Positions 34,469-43,099 of a stretch of DNA of 53,795 nucleotides are shown here, piece after piece (position 1 is the stretch's first letter; each line of letters begins with the position of its first letter). The DNA is from Nonomuraea candida. Lineage in GTDB: Bacteria; Actinomycetota; Actinomycetes; Streptosporangiales; Streptosporangiaceae. The stretch spans positions 1-53,795 of the forward strand of contig NZ_KL647035.1 in NCBI RefSeq assembly GCF_000725485.1. The letters are read 5' to 3'. The notes under the pieces are model-generated. The model was not told where the DNA came from. It saw nothing but the letters and a program-made list of their open reading frames with translations, and searched no databases. Both the position numbers and the translations under genes were made by a program.

Positions 34469-34608
34469 ACATCCCCTCATGATCACAACGGAGAGCCAAC
34501 CGTAGCAGCAGGCCGTCAGAGGACGCGGCAACGACGGGAGAATCCCCAGGGAACGCCGCTCCGGAGCACCCGGTCGCCCGCGAGGTCCTTCTGGACGACG
34601 ATGATCCA

Positions 34609-35112
34609 GTGTGCGAACATGTGTTCGACAATCATCTTCCAGAATGGAGTGCTTGTGCGCCCCTCAAGCTCGCGACGCTCGCCATCACCAGGCGGGTCGA
34701 CCTCAGCGCCTACCCGTGCCCGTCCACGCTGGCGCAGGCGTACGAGCGGGTGTGGGCCGGGTACGGGTGCGGCCAGGCGGGGGAAGGAGGCGTCGTCGCC
34801 CTCGAGACGTGGCGGCCCACACCCGCCCTCGTGCCGGTCGAGTCGGGCACGACGCAGCCTCCGCTGGTCGCCGTCGCCGGGCGCACTCTGGCGGTGGGAG
34901 AGCCGGGCGCCGGCCCTGCCTCGATCAGGGTGTACGACGTCGACACCACCCCGGCCACCCGGCTCGGCGAGATCCGCGCCTTGACCGTTGACGGCTTGCC
35001 GGACCTCGTTCGCATGGAGGCCGTAGCCGTGTCCCGTGGCACGGCCTCCGCTGCGGGCGGCGCGGCTGCCCGCCCCGGCGACCCCGGCGGAGGCCGGCCT
35101 GCCGAAAGTTGA
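34609..35112 (+). CDS. Unidentified protein or gene remnant
   Basis: A 167-codon frame begins at ATG 34609 without a clear Shine-Dalgarno site. The middle (LAQAYERVWAGYGCGQAGEG, then VVALETWRP and PPLVAVAGRTLAVGEP) has the codon bias and beta-rich look of a real protein, vaguely propeller-like. The C-terminus becomes Ala/Gly-rich and is probably not native. No family is recognised. It may be an internal piece of a WD40-type or lyase gene. It converges on a small secreted protein gene whose stop lies next to its own. Confidence 0.3.
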   Translation: MCEHVFDNHLPEWSACAPLKLATLAITRRVDLSAYPCPSTLAQAYERVWAGYGCGQAGEGGVVALETWRPTPALVPVESGTTQPPLVAVAGRTLAVGEPGAGPASIRVYDVDTTPATRLGEIRALTVDGLPDLVRMEAVAVSRGTASAAGGAAARPGDPGGGRPAES

Positions 35113-35421
35113 TCAGTCGACGCACATCGCATCATGGGTGGACCGGAAGACCCAGGTGCCGCCACCCGGAGAGGAGTAGGTCAGCAACGTGTGATAAACG
35201 CCAGGGGTGCAGTCGTGGCCGACCGCGAGGACGGCCTGCCGGGCCCGCTGTTCGGCCGCCGCCAGCCCGGCCGCGTAGGTGTTGCCCGCCCCTACAGCAG
35301 TGGCGCTGCGGGGGGTGTCATAGCCGTCGGCGTGCGCGGCCACGGGCGTGGTCGCCAGGCCGACCGCCGTCACCACCACCGAGACGAGGCCGAGCCGGCG
35401 GAACCAGGTGACTTTCTGCAT
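35113..35421 (-). CDS. Small secreted protein
   Basis: This 102-residue protein has a clear Sec signal peptide, FRRLGLVSVVVTAVGLATTP, cleaved near AHA at about 30. The mature part of about 70 residues carries two Cys (HDCTPGVYHTLLTYSS and DAMCVD), likely a disulfide. TAAGGAGAAGC precedes ATG 35421. A perfect 12-bp palindrome lies about 26 bp upstream. The family is unknown to me; similar small exported proteins with one disulfide are common in actinomycetes. Confidence 0.75.
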   Translation of the reverse strand: MQKVTWFRRLGLVSVVVTAVGLATTPVAAHADGYDTPRSATAVGAGNTYAAGLAAAEQRARQAVLAVGHDCTPGVYHTLLTYSSPGGGTWVFRSTHDAMCVD

Positions 35422-35446
35422 GCTTCTCCTTACGGGAGAGGGGCAT

Positions 35447-35458
35447 TTGATCGATCAA
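35447..35458. promoter_or_regulatory. Perfect 12-bp palindrome before the small secreted protein gene
   Basis: TTGATCGATCAA lies 26-37 bp upstream of ATG 35421, where a repressor site would overlap the 5' leader or promoter. A second dyad, GCGGT-ATA-ACCGC, is at 35486-35498. Their regulators are unknown. Confidence 0.4.
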
Positions 35459-35648
35459 CAGAAATTAGCGTGGACCGCCATAGCGGCGGTATAACCGCGG
35501 ACGGAGATCGCTTTATCGTGCCGGGCTCATCCCGCCCTGTTTCGAATCGAAACCGGTCGCGTTGTCCTCCCGCCCCGCGCATTCCCCCACGTTCCCGTAG
35601 ACCGAGAACCTCACCACGAGAGCCCTTTGAGTTCGGCAGCGGACGCGC

Positions 35649-36686
35649 TCATTTCCGCATGTGAGGTGAGTCGCAATGATCGCCACTGGCGCCTGACCCG
35701 CTCAACGAACAATGACCGCAGATCAGGGGCATCCGTGGATTCTCCGCGACTCCTACGGAGGGATCAGAAGCACATCCACAGGCAGGCGCGTCCGGAGCGG
35801 TGCGGCTCGCGTCCGGAGCGGTGCGGCTCACCCGGGAGGGGCCGAGGCTCATGTCCTGGGTGCCGATGACGGACAACAACTCCAGCTGGGCCGCACCCCG
35901 GCTGCCGGCCGGTGCGGTGAACCACAGCAGGCGCCGTCGGCCGTCCTCGCTGAACAGGCTGTGGCAGTCCACCTCGATGACCCCCAGCGCCGGGTGGAGC
36001 AGACGCTTGTGGTCCGCCCGGCGCAGCGCCACGTCATGGCCGTCCCACAGGGCGGCGAACTCGGGACTGCGCCGCCGCAGTGCGACCACCATCCGGACCA
36101 CGTGGGCGTCACGGCCGCGCCGGGCGGCGACCGCCCGCAGGTCGGACACGAAGACCCGGGAGTGGTGCGGGTGCTCGTCCGGCGGGTAGAGCGCGCGGGC
36201 TGCGGGGTCGGTGAACCAGCGGTAGACGTAGCTGGCCTCCAGGCCGCGCCTCATCGGGTGCCGGCCGAGCAGCGCGGCGGCCAGGTCGTTCTGCACCAGG
36301 GTCTCGTGCAGGTCAGTGATGATCATCGCGGGCGTCGTGGCCAGCCGGTCCAGCAGGCCCAGCATGGCGGGCTCGACGTGCGCGGTCGCGGCCGGGGCGT
36401 GCGGAGCCGGGACGGGGCGGCCCGCGAGATGGAACAGGTGATCGCGCTCGTCGCCCTCCAGCCGCAGCGCGCGGGCGAGCGCGGACAGCGCCTGGGCCGA
36501 CGGCTGGGCGCCGCGCCCGCGCTCCAGCTCGGTGTAGTAGTCCGCCGACAGCCCCGCGAGCTGCGCGACCTCCTCGCGGCGCAGCCCGGGCACCCGGCGC
36601 CGGGGGCCGGCGGGCAGGCCGACGTCCGCCGGCCGGACGCGGGCGCGGCGGGTCTTCAGGAACGCGGCGAGCTCACGGAGGTTCAC
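35649..36686 (-). CDS. XRE-family regulator with MmyB-like ligand-binding domain
   Basis: This protein has about 345 residues. The N-terminal helix-turn-helix includes VPGLRREEVAQLAGLSADYY and TELERGRGAQPSAQALSALA. From about 110 the MmyB-like domain begins (LLDRLATTPAMIITDLHETL, YVYRWFTDPAARALYPPDEH), ending in PALGVIEVDCHSLFSEDG. MmyB-like domains are thought to bind fatty-acid or hydrophobic ligands. GTG 36686 has GGAG upstream and gives the canonical NLRELAAFLKTRR start. The last 70 residues, Ser/Pro-rich and Cys-bearing (CGCASDP, CGHCSLSG), are unusual and may be a read-through extension. It diverges from the Kelch protein gene. Confidence 0.85.
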   Translation of the reverse strand: MNLRELAAFLKTRRARVRPADVGLPAGPRRRVPGLRREEVAQLAGLSADYYTELERGRGAQPSAQALSALARALRLEGDERDHLFHLAGRPVPAPHAPAATAHVEPAMLGLLDRLATTPAMIITDLHETLVQNDLAAALLGRHPMRRGLEASYVYRWFTDPAARALYPPDEHPHHSRVFVSDLRAVAARRGRDAHVVRMVVALRRRSPEFAALWDGHDVALRRADHKRLLHPALGVIEVDCHSLFSEDGRRRLLWFTAPAGSRGAAQLELLSVIGTQDMSLGPSRVSRTAPDASRTAPDAPACGCASDPSVGVAENPRMPLICGHCSLSGSGASGDHCDSPHMRK

Positions 36687-36844
36687 CGCTCCATCGTGGC
36701 CCGGGCGGCCGGTCGTAGCCAGGGGATGACAACCCCTGGGTGAGCTCAGCCCTGGCCGGCGGGCGGGCTGCGGGCGAGTGTGGCCGTACGACACCAGTCC
36801 CTGAACCAGCGAAGACCCCGAACTGACGAACGATGAGGAGAATC

Positions 36845-37987
36845 ATGAGACGCGGTATCGCCCTGCTCCTCGGCGCGGTCCTCGCGGCGGGCCCCGGCCT
36901 GCCCGCGCACGCGCACCCCAACCATCCGACGCCCACCATGTCCACCCCTTCCACGCCCACCCCTTCCACCACGCCCACCCCTTCCACCACGCCCGCGACA
37001 CCCGCCGCCGAGCCGGCCTACGGCAAGGGGTGGTGGCCGCGGGCGGCGATCGGCGGCGGGCCCCGGCAAGAGCACAGCGTCGCCGCGCTCGGCCACCGGG
37101 TCTACGTCATCGGCGGCATCGTCCCGGGCCCGGCCGGCGGCTTCGTCACCACCGGGCGGGCGGAGGTCTACGACACCCGGCGCGACACCTGGTCGGAGGC
37201 GGCCCCGCTGCCCGTCGTGATGAACCACCCCAACGTGGCGGCGGTCGATGGCCGGATCTACGTGCTCGGCGGGCTGTCCGGCGGCGCGTCGTGGCAGGCC
37301 CTGCGGGACAGCTTCGTGTACGACCCGCGTACCGGCCGGTGGACGCCGTTGCCGCCGATGCCCGCCGGCATGGAGCGGGGAAGCGCCGCGATGGGCGTAC
37401 ACGGGACGAAGATCTATCTCGCGGGCGGCATGCGCACGCTGACGCCCGGCCCCGGCGGCCTGCAGGACACGGTGGACCTCGTGTCGTCGTACGACGTCGC
37501 GACCGGCCGGTGGGAGAGCCTGCCGAGCCTGCCGCAGGCGCGCGACCACGTCGGCGGCGCGGTCGTCGGCGCGACCTTCTACGTGCTCGGCGGCCGTGAC
37601 CGGGGACAGGTCAACGTGCGCGACACCGTGTACGCGCTCGACCTGCGCTCGCGCCGCTGGTCGGAGCGGGCGCCGATGCCGACGGCCCGGGGCGGGATCG
37701 CCGCCGCGGCCGTGGGCGGCACGATCTACACCTTCGGCGGCGAGGGACGGCACGACGGGACGAACCCGAACACCGTCTTCGCCGAGACCGAGGCGTACGA
37801 CACGGCGCGCGACCGGTGGGTGCGCCTGGCGCCGATGCCGGTGCCCCGGCACGGGACCGCCGCCGTCGCGGTGGGCGGCACGATCCACATCCCCGGCGGC
37901 GGCACCGCGGGCGGCGCGGCCCCCGTGGACGTCAACGACGCCTACCGGCCGGGGGCCGCGAACGGGGCCCGCCTGCCGCGGAGATGA
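36845..37987 (+). CDS. Secreted Kelch-repeat beta-propeller protein
   Basis: This protein has about 380 residues. A signal peptide (GIALLLGAVLAAGPGLPAHA) is followed by a Thr/Pro/Ser-rich linker, then six Kelch blades with repeated YVIGG, YVLGG and YTFGG and with YDTxxDxWxxxxPLP-type strands (AEVYDTRRDTWSEAAPLPVV; FVYDPRTGRWTPLPPMP). Propellers of this kind bind polymers or partner proteins, and some are galactose-oxidase-like, but the copper-radical Tyr-Cys residues of that enzyme are not evident. GAGGAG precedes ATG 36845. It diverges from the XRE/MmyB gene, which may control it. Confidence 0.86.
   Translation: MRRGIALLLGAVLAAGPGLPAHAHPNHPTPTMSTPSTPTPSTTPTPSTTPATPAAEPAYGKGWWPRAAIGGGPRQEHSVAALGHRVYVIGGIVPGPAGGFVTTGRAEVYDTRRDTWSEAAPLPVVMNHPNVAAVDGRIYVLGGLSGGASWQALRDSFVYDPRTGRWTPLPPMPAGMERGSAAMGVHGTKIYLAGGMRTLTPGPGGLQDTVDLVSSYDVATGRWESLPSLPQARDHVGGAVVGATFYVLGGRDRGQVNVRDTVYALDLRSRRWSERAPMPTARGGIAAAAVGGTIYTFGGEGRHDGTNPNTVFAETEAYDTARDRWVRLAPMPVPRHGTAAVAVGGTIHIPGGGTAGGAAPVDVNDAYRPGAANGARLPRR
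36953..36988 (+). repeat. Two 18-bp tandem repeats in the Kelch protein linker
   Basis: ACGCCCACCCCTTCCACC occurs twice in direct succession, encoding TPTPST units between the signal peptide and the propeller. This is a flexible, possibly glycosylated linker. Confidence 0.8.
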
Positions 37988-38123
37988 TCTAACAACCCGC
38001 TGTCCGGTCTTGGTGCGGCCGCTGCATTACGCCAGGTGCCCGTCGGGTACGAACTCCCGCGGCAGCCCCAGGGGGACGGCGGGCTCGCCACTCCGTCCGT
38101 ACTCCGACGTGGAAGGCTCGGCG

Positions 38124-39677
38124 ATGGCACATCCAGGCGGAATCAAGATCGAGCCCGGCGAGCCGCGCTACGAGGTGCTCCGCCGTGGCTTCAACGCGCG
38201 CTGGCTGGCCGCGCGGCCCGACTACATCCGCCTCCCGAGAAACAGCGCCGAGGTCAAAGCCGCGTTGCAGGAGGCGCTCGACGAACCGGCCCGCCCGGAG
38301 AGGTCGCGCATCACGATCCGGTCCGGCGGTCACTGCTATGAGGACTTCGTCTGCGCCCCCGACGTACGCGTGATCATCGATCTGTCGCTGATGGACGGCG
38401 CTCACGTCGACGACGACATGGGGGCCTTCTGCATGGAGGCCGGTCTCACCCTCGGGCAGTTCTACAAGAAGATGTACCAGAGAACCGGCAAGACGCTGCC
38501 CGGCGGCTCGTGGTCCACGGTCGCGCTGGGCGGGCACGTGACCGGCGGCGGCTTCGGCCTGCTGTCGCGGCAGCACGGGCTCACCGTCGACTACCTGTAC
38601 GCGGTGGAGGTCGCCGTGGTCGGCAGGACGGGCACGGTGGAGCTGGTCACCGCCACCAGGGACGACGACGATCCCGATCTCAAGGACCTGTGGTGGGCGC
38701 ACACGGGAGGCGGCGGTGGCAACTTCGGCATCGTCACCCGCATGTGGTTCCGTGACCTGCCCGAGGCGCCCAAGAGCGTGCTCTCCGCCATGGGCGGCTG
38801 GAAATGGGACGAGATCGACGAGGACCGGTTCCGGCGCATCGTCGGCAACTTCGGCGCCTTCTTCGAGGAGCACCAGGGCGGGCCGTGCGACGAGTACGCC
38901 GCGCTGTTCGGCATCCTCACGCTGAATCACGCCAGCCAGCCGCAGATCGGCCTGATGGCGCAGATCGACGCCGGCGTCCCGAACGCCCGCGAGCTGATCA
39001 GGAACTTCGAGCGTGAGATCAACCAGGGCATCGGGAGGGAGCTGCACCCGCTGACCGTGGCGATCGGAGAGCATCCGGTCTCCGCCGCCGGCGAGGTGCT
39101 CGGAGAGGAGGCGACCTTCGGCCGGCCGCGTGAGGAGCTCCTCGCGGTGCCCTGGAACGTCACGGAGAAGGTCAGCGCCCCGCACAACACCCGATGCGGC
39201 AAGCACAAGTCGGCCTACATGCGCAGGGCGCTTCCCGCGGAACAGGTCACCGCGCTGTGGCGAAGCCTGACGGAGGACAGGGCGACCAAGCGCGACGCGG
39301 TGGTGCAGATCGACTCCTACGGTTCCGCCGTCAACCGGCTGAAGCCCGGCGACACCGCCGTGGTACAGCGGGACTCCGTCATGAAGCTGCAGCACCAGGT
39401 CTACTGGCCGGCGGATCAGGACGGCAGCGACCACCTCCGGTGGATCCGCACGCTGTACCGGAACATGTATCCCGGCGGGGTGCCCGTGCCGAACGAGGTC
39501 ACCGACGGGTGCTACGTCAACTATCCGGACGCCGATCTCAACGACTCCGCGTGGAACACCTCCGGAGTGCCCTGGTCCACCCTCTACTACGGCGCCAACT
39601 ACCCCCGGCTGCAACGCGCCAAGCGGCGCTGGGACCCGGGCGACGTCTTCCGCCACGGCCAGTCCGTCGAGCTCTGA
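38124..39677 (+). CDS. FAD-linked oxidoreductase with BBE domain
   Basis: This 517-residue protein belongs to the PCMH/VAO flavoprotein family with a C-terminal berberine-bridge-type domain. TIRSGGHCYEDFV carries the His that normally binds FAD through 8-alpha-N1. GGSWSTVALGGHVTGGGFGL is the second FAD loop, where the Cys needed for bicovalent flavin in BBE proteins is replaced. GGGGGNFGIVTRMWF follows. The C-terminal CYVNYPDADLND, then YYGANYPRLQRAKRRWDPGD, is the BBE motif. Substrates are typically alcohols, sugars or polyketides oxidised with O2. No clear signal peptide is seen. GGAAGG precedes ATG 38124. Confidence 0.9.
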   Translation: MAHPGGIKIEPGEPRYEVLRRGFNARWLAARPDYIRLPRNSAEVKAALQEALDEPARPERSRITIRSGGHCYEDFVCAPDVRVIIDLSLMDGAHVDDDMGAFCMEAGLTLGQFYKKMYQRTGKTLPGGSWSTVALGGHVTGGGFGLLSRQHGLTVDYLYAVEVAVVGRTGTVELVTATRDDDDPDLKDLWWAHTGGGGGNFGIVTRMWFRDLPEAPKSVLSAMGGWKWDEIDEDRFRRIVGNFGAFFEEHQGGPCDEYAALFGILTLNHASQPQIGLMAQIDAGVPNARELIRNFEREINQGIGRELHPLTVAIGEHPVSAAGEVLGEEATFGRPREELLAVPWNVTEKVSAPHNTRCGKHKSAYMRRALPAEQVTALWRSLTEDRATKRDAVVQIDSYGSAVNRLKPGDTAVVQRDSVMKLQHQVYWPADQDGSDHLRWIRTLYRNMYPGGVPVPNEVTDGCYVNYPDADLNDSAWNTSGVPWSTLYYGANYPRLQRAKRRWDPGDVFRHGQSVEL

Positions 39678-39735
39678 CACCTCCCGAAGCCACCGGGCCG
39701 ATGAGGCTGTCCGGCGACGTCTTCAGCGCTTCGTT

Positions 39736-41298
39736 CTAGGAGTGGGCGCGTCCGGCGACGCCGAACCACCGCCGCAGGGCCGCCCGGAGTGCTTCGATCT
39801 CCATGGGATCTGGCCGGGGTGATGCGGATGCCCAGGCCACATGGCAGTCCGGTCGGAGGAGCAGGGCGGTGGGCCCGGGGGCCTGGGAGCGCGCCGCGAC
39901 GATGTCGATCCGGTCGTGGCGCGGGGCGAGCGTCTCGGCCAGCGATGCTCCCTCGGTCAGGTCGAGCAGCAGGGGACGTGCCGTTTTGGTCAGCTCGGCC
40001 AGCCGGACCGGCCCCGTCGGGGTGTGCAGTTCCAGGTCCGGGGCGAACCGGCCGGCCAGCGGGTGCGCCTCGCGCCCGCCCATGTCGTAGCGGACGTCGG
40101 CGCCGGCGATGAGTTCGGCCAGGCGCCGCACGGTGCCCGGGTCGCGGAGCAGCTCGGTGAAGACCTCGCGCAGTCCGGTGACATCGCTGCCGGGGGCGAT
40201 CAGGGCCGCCTGCGCCTGCGCGTTCAGCACCATGCGCCGGGCGGCCGATCGCCGCTCTGTGTCGTAACTGTCCAGCAGTCCGGACGGGGCGCTGCCCCGG
40301 ATCTCGGCGGCGAGTTTCCAGCCGAGGTTGACCGCGTCCTGCAGGCCGAGGTTGAGCCCTGGACCGCCTCCCGTGGCGGCGTACACGTGGGCGGCGTCAC
40401 CGATCAGGAACACCCGGCCGTCGGCGAACCGTTCGGCGACCCGGGTGTTGCCGCCGGTCAGCCGGCGCAGCGCGTGCGGTCCTTGGCCGTCGGGCGGGCC
40501 GAGCGGCACGTCGACGCCGAGCACGCGGCGGATGCTCGCCCGCAACTCCGCCAGGCTCATGGGGGCGTCCGTCGCGGGCTGGTCCCACTCTGTGGTGCTG
40601 ACCAGCGGCGGGTGGCCAGGCATCGGCGCGTAGGAGAACCCTCCGTGCTCGGTGCGGTGGGGCAGGAACGGGGAAACAGCGCCGTAGCCGGGCACGTTCA
40701 GCGCGCCGGTCGCAGGATCGACCCAGTCCGCCGGGACCGTCGCATGCGCTGAGCGCACGGTCATCCGGTCGTAGGTGACGCCGGGGAATCCGATGCCGGA
40801 GAGCTTGCGCGTGGTGCTGTGGGCTCCGTCCGCGCCGACGAGGTGCCGGGCCCGCAGGCGGTACGCCCCGCCCGGACCCGCGACGTCGATGGTGACCGCG
40901 TCGTCGTCCTGTGACAGGCCGACGACCTCGTGTCCCCGCCGGATCTCCACACCCAGCTCGATCGCGCGCTCCTGCAGAACCTGCGCGATGCGTCGCTGCG
41001 GCACCGGCAGGGCGTAGACGGGGCTGTCCTCCAGCAGGCTCAGGTCCAGGCCCATCGCGCCGAACATGAAGTACGCGGTGTTCGGCCGCGGCGGTTCCGG
41101 GCTGCCGCTGAGACGCTCGTACAACCCCCGGCGGTCGAGCATTCTCACGACCTGGCCGAGCAAGCCGTTCGCCTTCGGTTCCTCGCTCGGCTCCGGCAGC
41201 CGCTCCAGCACGACCGGCCGGACCCCTGCCAGGCTCAGTTCGCAGGCCAGCATCAGCCCGTTCGGGCCGCCGCCGGCGATGACGACATCTGTGATCAC
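39736..41298 (-). CDS. FAD-dependent aromatic monooxygenase (PgaE/MhpA type)
   Basis: This 520-residue protein is a group A flavin hydroxylase. It has an N-terminal GxGxxG loop (VVIAGGGPNGLMLACELSLA), the DG motif in LVGADGAHSTTRKLSGI, the GD motif in VFLIGDAAHVYAATGGGPGL followed by NLGLQDAVNLGWKLA, and a C-terminal thioredoxin-like domain from about 400. The group hydroxylates phenols or polyketide rings with NADPH and O2; this branch includes antibiotic-inactivating rifampicin monooxygenase-like proteins. AGGGAG precedes GTG 41298. It diverges from a TetR regulator across two operator-like palindromes, so it is probably induced by its aromatic substrate. Confidence 0.9.
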   Translation of the reverse strand: MITDVVIAGGGPNGLMLACELSLAGVRPVVLERLPEPSEEPKANGLLGQVVRMLDRRGLYERLSGSPEPPRPNTAYFMFGAMGLDLSLLEDSPVYALPVPQRRIAQVLQERAIELGVEIRRGHEVVGLSQDDDAVTIDVAGPGGAYRLRARHLVGADGAHSTTRKLSGIGFPGVTYDRMTVRSAHATVPADWVDPATGALNVPGYGAVSPFLPHRTEHGGFSYAPMPGHPPLVSTTEWDQPATDAPMSLAELRASIRRVLGVDVPLGPPDGQGPHALRRLTGGNTRVAERFADGRVFLIGDAAHVYAATGGGPGLNLGLQDAVNLGWKLAAEIRGSAPSGLLDSYDTERRSAARRMVLNAQAQAALIAPGSDVTGLREVFTELLRDPGTVRRLAELIAGADVRYDMGGREAHPLAGRFAPDLELHTPTGPVRLAELTKTARPLLLDLTEGASLAETLAPRHDRIDIVAARSQAPGPTALLLRPDCHVAWASASPRPDPMEIEALRAALRRWFGVAGRAHS

Positions 41299-41388
41299 GT
41301 GTGCTCCCTGTGGTTCGCCCGCAACGGAGGCAGGACGATCGCGTTGATCCTTCCTGCGGCATGAGGACGCTCAGGCTAAGCAGAAAAG

Positions 41389-41416
41389 TGCGTGCACGCA
41401 AGTTTGCATGTACGCA
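41389..41416. promoter_or_regulatory. Paired palindromic operator between the monooxygenase and TetR genes
   Basis: TGCGTGCACGCA (41389-41400) is a perfect 12-bp palindrome. TGCATGTACGCA (41405-41416) is a one-mismatch copy, 16 bp centre to centre. The pair sits in the 140-bp gap between divergent starts, the standard site for a TetR dimer pair that represses both genes. Confidence 0.6.
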
Positions 41417-41438
41417 TCAAAACTGGGATGCTGAGACG

Positions 41439-42092
41439 GTGACGACGAGACGGACGGGGCTGCGCGAGCAGAAGAAGCAGGCCACCCGGGAGGCCCTGCG
41501 CGCGGCGGCCCTGCGGCTGGCTCTTGAGCGCGGCCCGGACGACGTGCGCGTCGATGACATCGCCGAGGCCGCCGGCGTCTCGCCGAGGACGTACAACAAC
41601 TACTTCTCCAGCCGCGAACACGCGATCGTCGCCGCCGTCACCGGCGAGCGGGAAGCGCGGGTCGCGGCGGCGGTGGCCGACCGGCCCGCCGGCGTCGGCC
41701 TCGCCGACGCCGTCATCGAGGCGATCGTGGATCAGTACACCGCCCCGGACGAGTCCGGCCGGGACGCGTTGCTGCTGATCATCACCCGCCCCGCGCTGCG
41801 CGAGGCATTCCTCGAAACCACTGCCGCGATCGAACATCCCCTCACCGACGCGATCGCCGAACGCCTCGGCGATGACGACCCGCACACCGCACGGGTGCTC
41901 GCGGCGAGCGTGGCCGCCGCGGTTCGCGTGGCGATCGAGCGGTGGCTGCACACGACTGCCTCGTCCGCCACGATCAGCGGGCTCGTCGTGCCGTCCGGCT
42001 CGCTGCCGGACCTCCTTCGCACCACGCTCGCACCCCTCACCCCCGCACTCGACGCCGCCGAGCAACGAGCGCTCCGCCGCCGGCCTCGGTGA
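41439..42092 (+). CDS. TetR-family transcriptional regulator
   Basis: This 217-residue protein has an N-terminal helix-turn-helix at about 10-57: REQKKQATREALRAAALRLA, then VRVDDIAEAAGVSPRTYNNY and FSSREHAIVAA. The C-terminal domain is all-helical and ligand-binding. GTG 41439 follows GAGAC weakly; the start is chosen because the usual Arg/Thr-rich lead (TTRRTGLREQKK) begins there. It diverges from the flavin monooxygenase and very likely controls it through the operator pair at 41389-41416. Confidence 0.9.
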   Translation: MTTRRTGLREQKKQATREALRAAALRLALERGPDDVRVDDIAEAAGVSPRTYNNYFSSREHAIVAAVTGEREARVAAAVADRPAGVGLADAVIEAIVDQYTAPDESGRDALLLIITRPALREAFLETTAAIEHPLTDAIAERLGDDDPHTARVLAASVAAAVRVAIERWLHTTASSATISGLVVPSGSLPDLLRTTLAPLTPALDAAEQRALRRRPR

Positions 42093-42219
42093 ACTCCCCG
42101 CCTCGACCGGCGGCCTGGCCCTGCGGGGCAAGGGCGTCTACCGCGACATCACCTTCGAGGACGACCACGTCTCCGGCTGGGGCTACGCCCTGAGCATCGG
42201 CACCGACCACACCGGCTGA
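42093..42219 (+). pseudogene. C-terminal fragment of an unidentified gene
   Basis: After the TetR stop a plus frame encodes RDITFEDDHVSGWGYALSIG and ends at TGA 42217-42219. It has coding-like bias but no start. The pattern suggests the end of a beta-helix or glycosidase-type protein. It is probably left over from a deletion. Confidence 0.3.
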
Positions 42220-42222
42220 GAT

Positions 42223-42996
42223 TCACTCGGCGGCGGAGGCGCCCCGCAGTTCCTCCTCGATGTCGCGGGCGGTCAGCGACAGGGCGGCGACCAGTTCGGG
42301 GAGGCGGTCCCGCGAGAAGCGGGTGGTGGGCATCGACACCGACACGGCCGCCACGGCGCGGCCGTCCTCGCCGCGCACGGCCCGGCCGAGGGCGGTGACC
42401 CCCGATTCGGTCTTGCCGGCGTTGATGGCGAAGCCCCGGTCGCGGACGTTGCGCAGCTCACGGCGCAGCGCCGCCAGGTTGGGCCGCCGGTCCGCGCGGC
42501 CGGCCCACTTGTCCTCGTCGTACAGCGCCTGGAGCCGCTCGGGCGGCAGGTCGGCGAGCATGACCTTGCCGCCCGAGGCCAGGTGCGCGGGGAAGACCAT
42601 GCCCTCGCGGTTGCCGACCCGCAGCGCCTGCGTGCACTCGACCGACCCGATGAACCGCACGTGGTCGCCGGACAGGATCTGCAGGTTGGCGCTCTCCCTG
42701 ACCCGCTCCACCAGGGCGGCCAGGTGCGGCATCGCGACCGAGCGCAGCAGCGCGGTACGCGACTGGGAGCTGCCGCCGAGCGAGAGGACCGGCCCGGCGG
42801 TGTACTGGTGGTCCTCCCGCCGGACCGCGAAGTCCCGGTAGACGAGCATCGCCAGCAGCCGGTGCGCGGTGGAGGGCGCCACCCCGAGCCGCCGCGCGGC
42901 CTCCCCCACGCCGAACGGCCCCTCGACCTGAAGCATGACCGCCAGCTGGAGCGCATGGTCGACGCTGCGCAGGAGATAGTGGGGCGGATTCTTCAT
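42223..42996 (-). CDS. IclR-family transcriptional regulator of the gentisate operon
   Basis: This 257-residue protein has an N-terminal winged helix-turn-helix, LRSVDHALQLAVMLQVEGPF and VGEAARRLGVAPSTAHRLLA, then the IclR effector domain from about 75 (TALLRSVAMPHLAALVERVR, GSVECTQALRVGNREGMVFP, HLASGGKVMLADLPPERLQA). It diverges from the gentisate catabolic operon with a 103-bp gap, the usual place for an IclR-type activator or repressor of aromatic degradation. AGGAG lies eight bases before ATG 42996. Its inducer is probably gentisate or 3-hydroxybenzoate, by context. Confidence 0.92.
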   Translation of the reverse strand: MKNPPHYLLRSVDHALQLAVMLQVEGPFGVGEAARRLGVAPSTAHRLLAMLVYRDFAVRREDHQYTAGPVLSLGGSSQSRTALLRSVAMPHLAALVERVRESANLQILSGDHVRFIGSVECTQALRVGNREGMVFPAHLASGGKVMLADLPPERLQALYDEDKWAGRADRRPNLAALRRELRNVRDRGFAINAGKTESGVTALGRAVRGEDGRAVAAVSVSMPTTRFSRDRLPELVAALSLTARDIEEELRGASAAE

Positions 42997-43000
42997 AGCA

Positions 43001-43013
43001 GAATCTCCTATTC
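43001..43013. promoter_or_regulatory. Short dyad at the IclR/gentisate promoter
   Basis: GAAT, five bases and ATTC form a small perfect dyad that overlaps the IclR leader and Shine-Dalgarno region. It lies about 90 bp upstream of the dioxygenase start. It is a candidate binding site for the IclR protein, but the arms are short. Confidence 0.3.
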
Positions 43014-43099
43014 CGAACTGCTCCGCACGCTACAAGCTGGACCCGGCATTCGCGGCCCGCCGCCGCGCCCGCCCCCGCTTGACCGAGCCAGGAGCAGAC

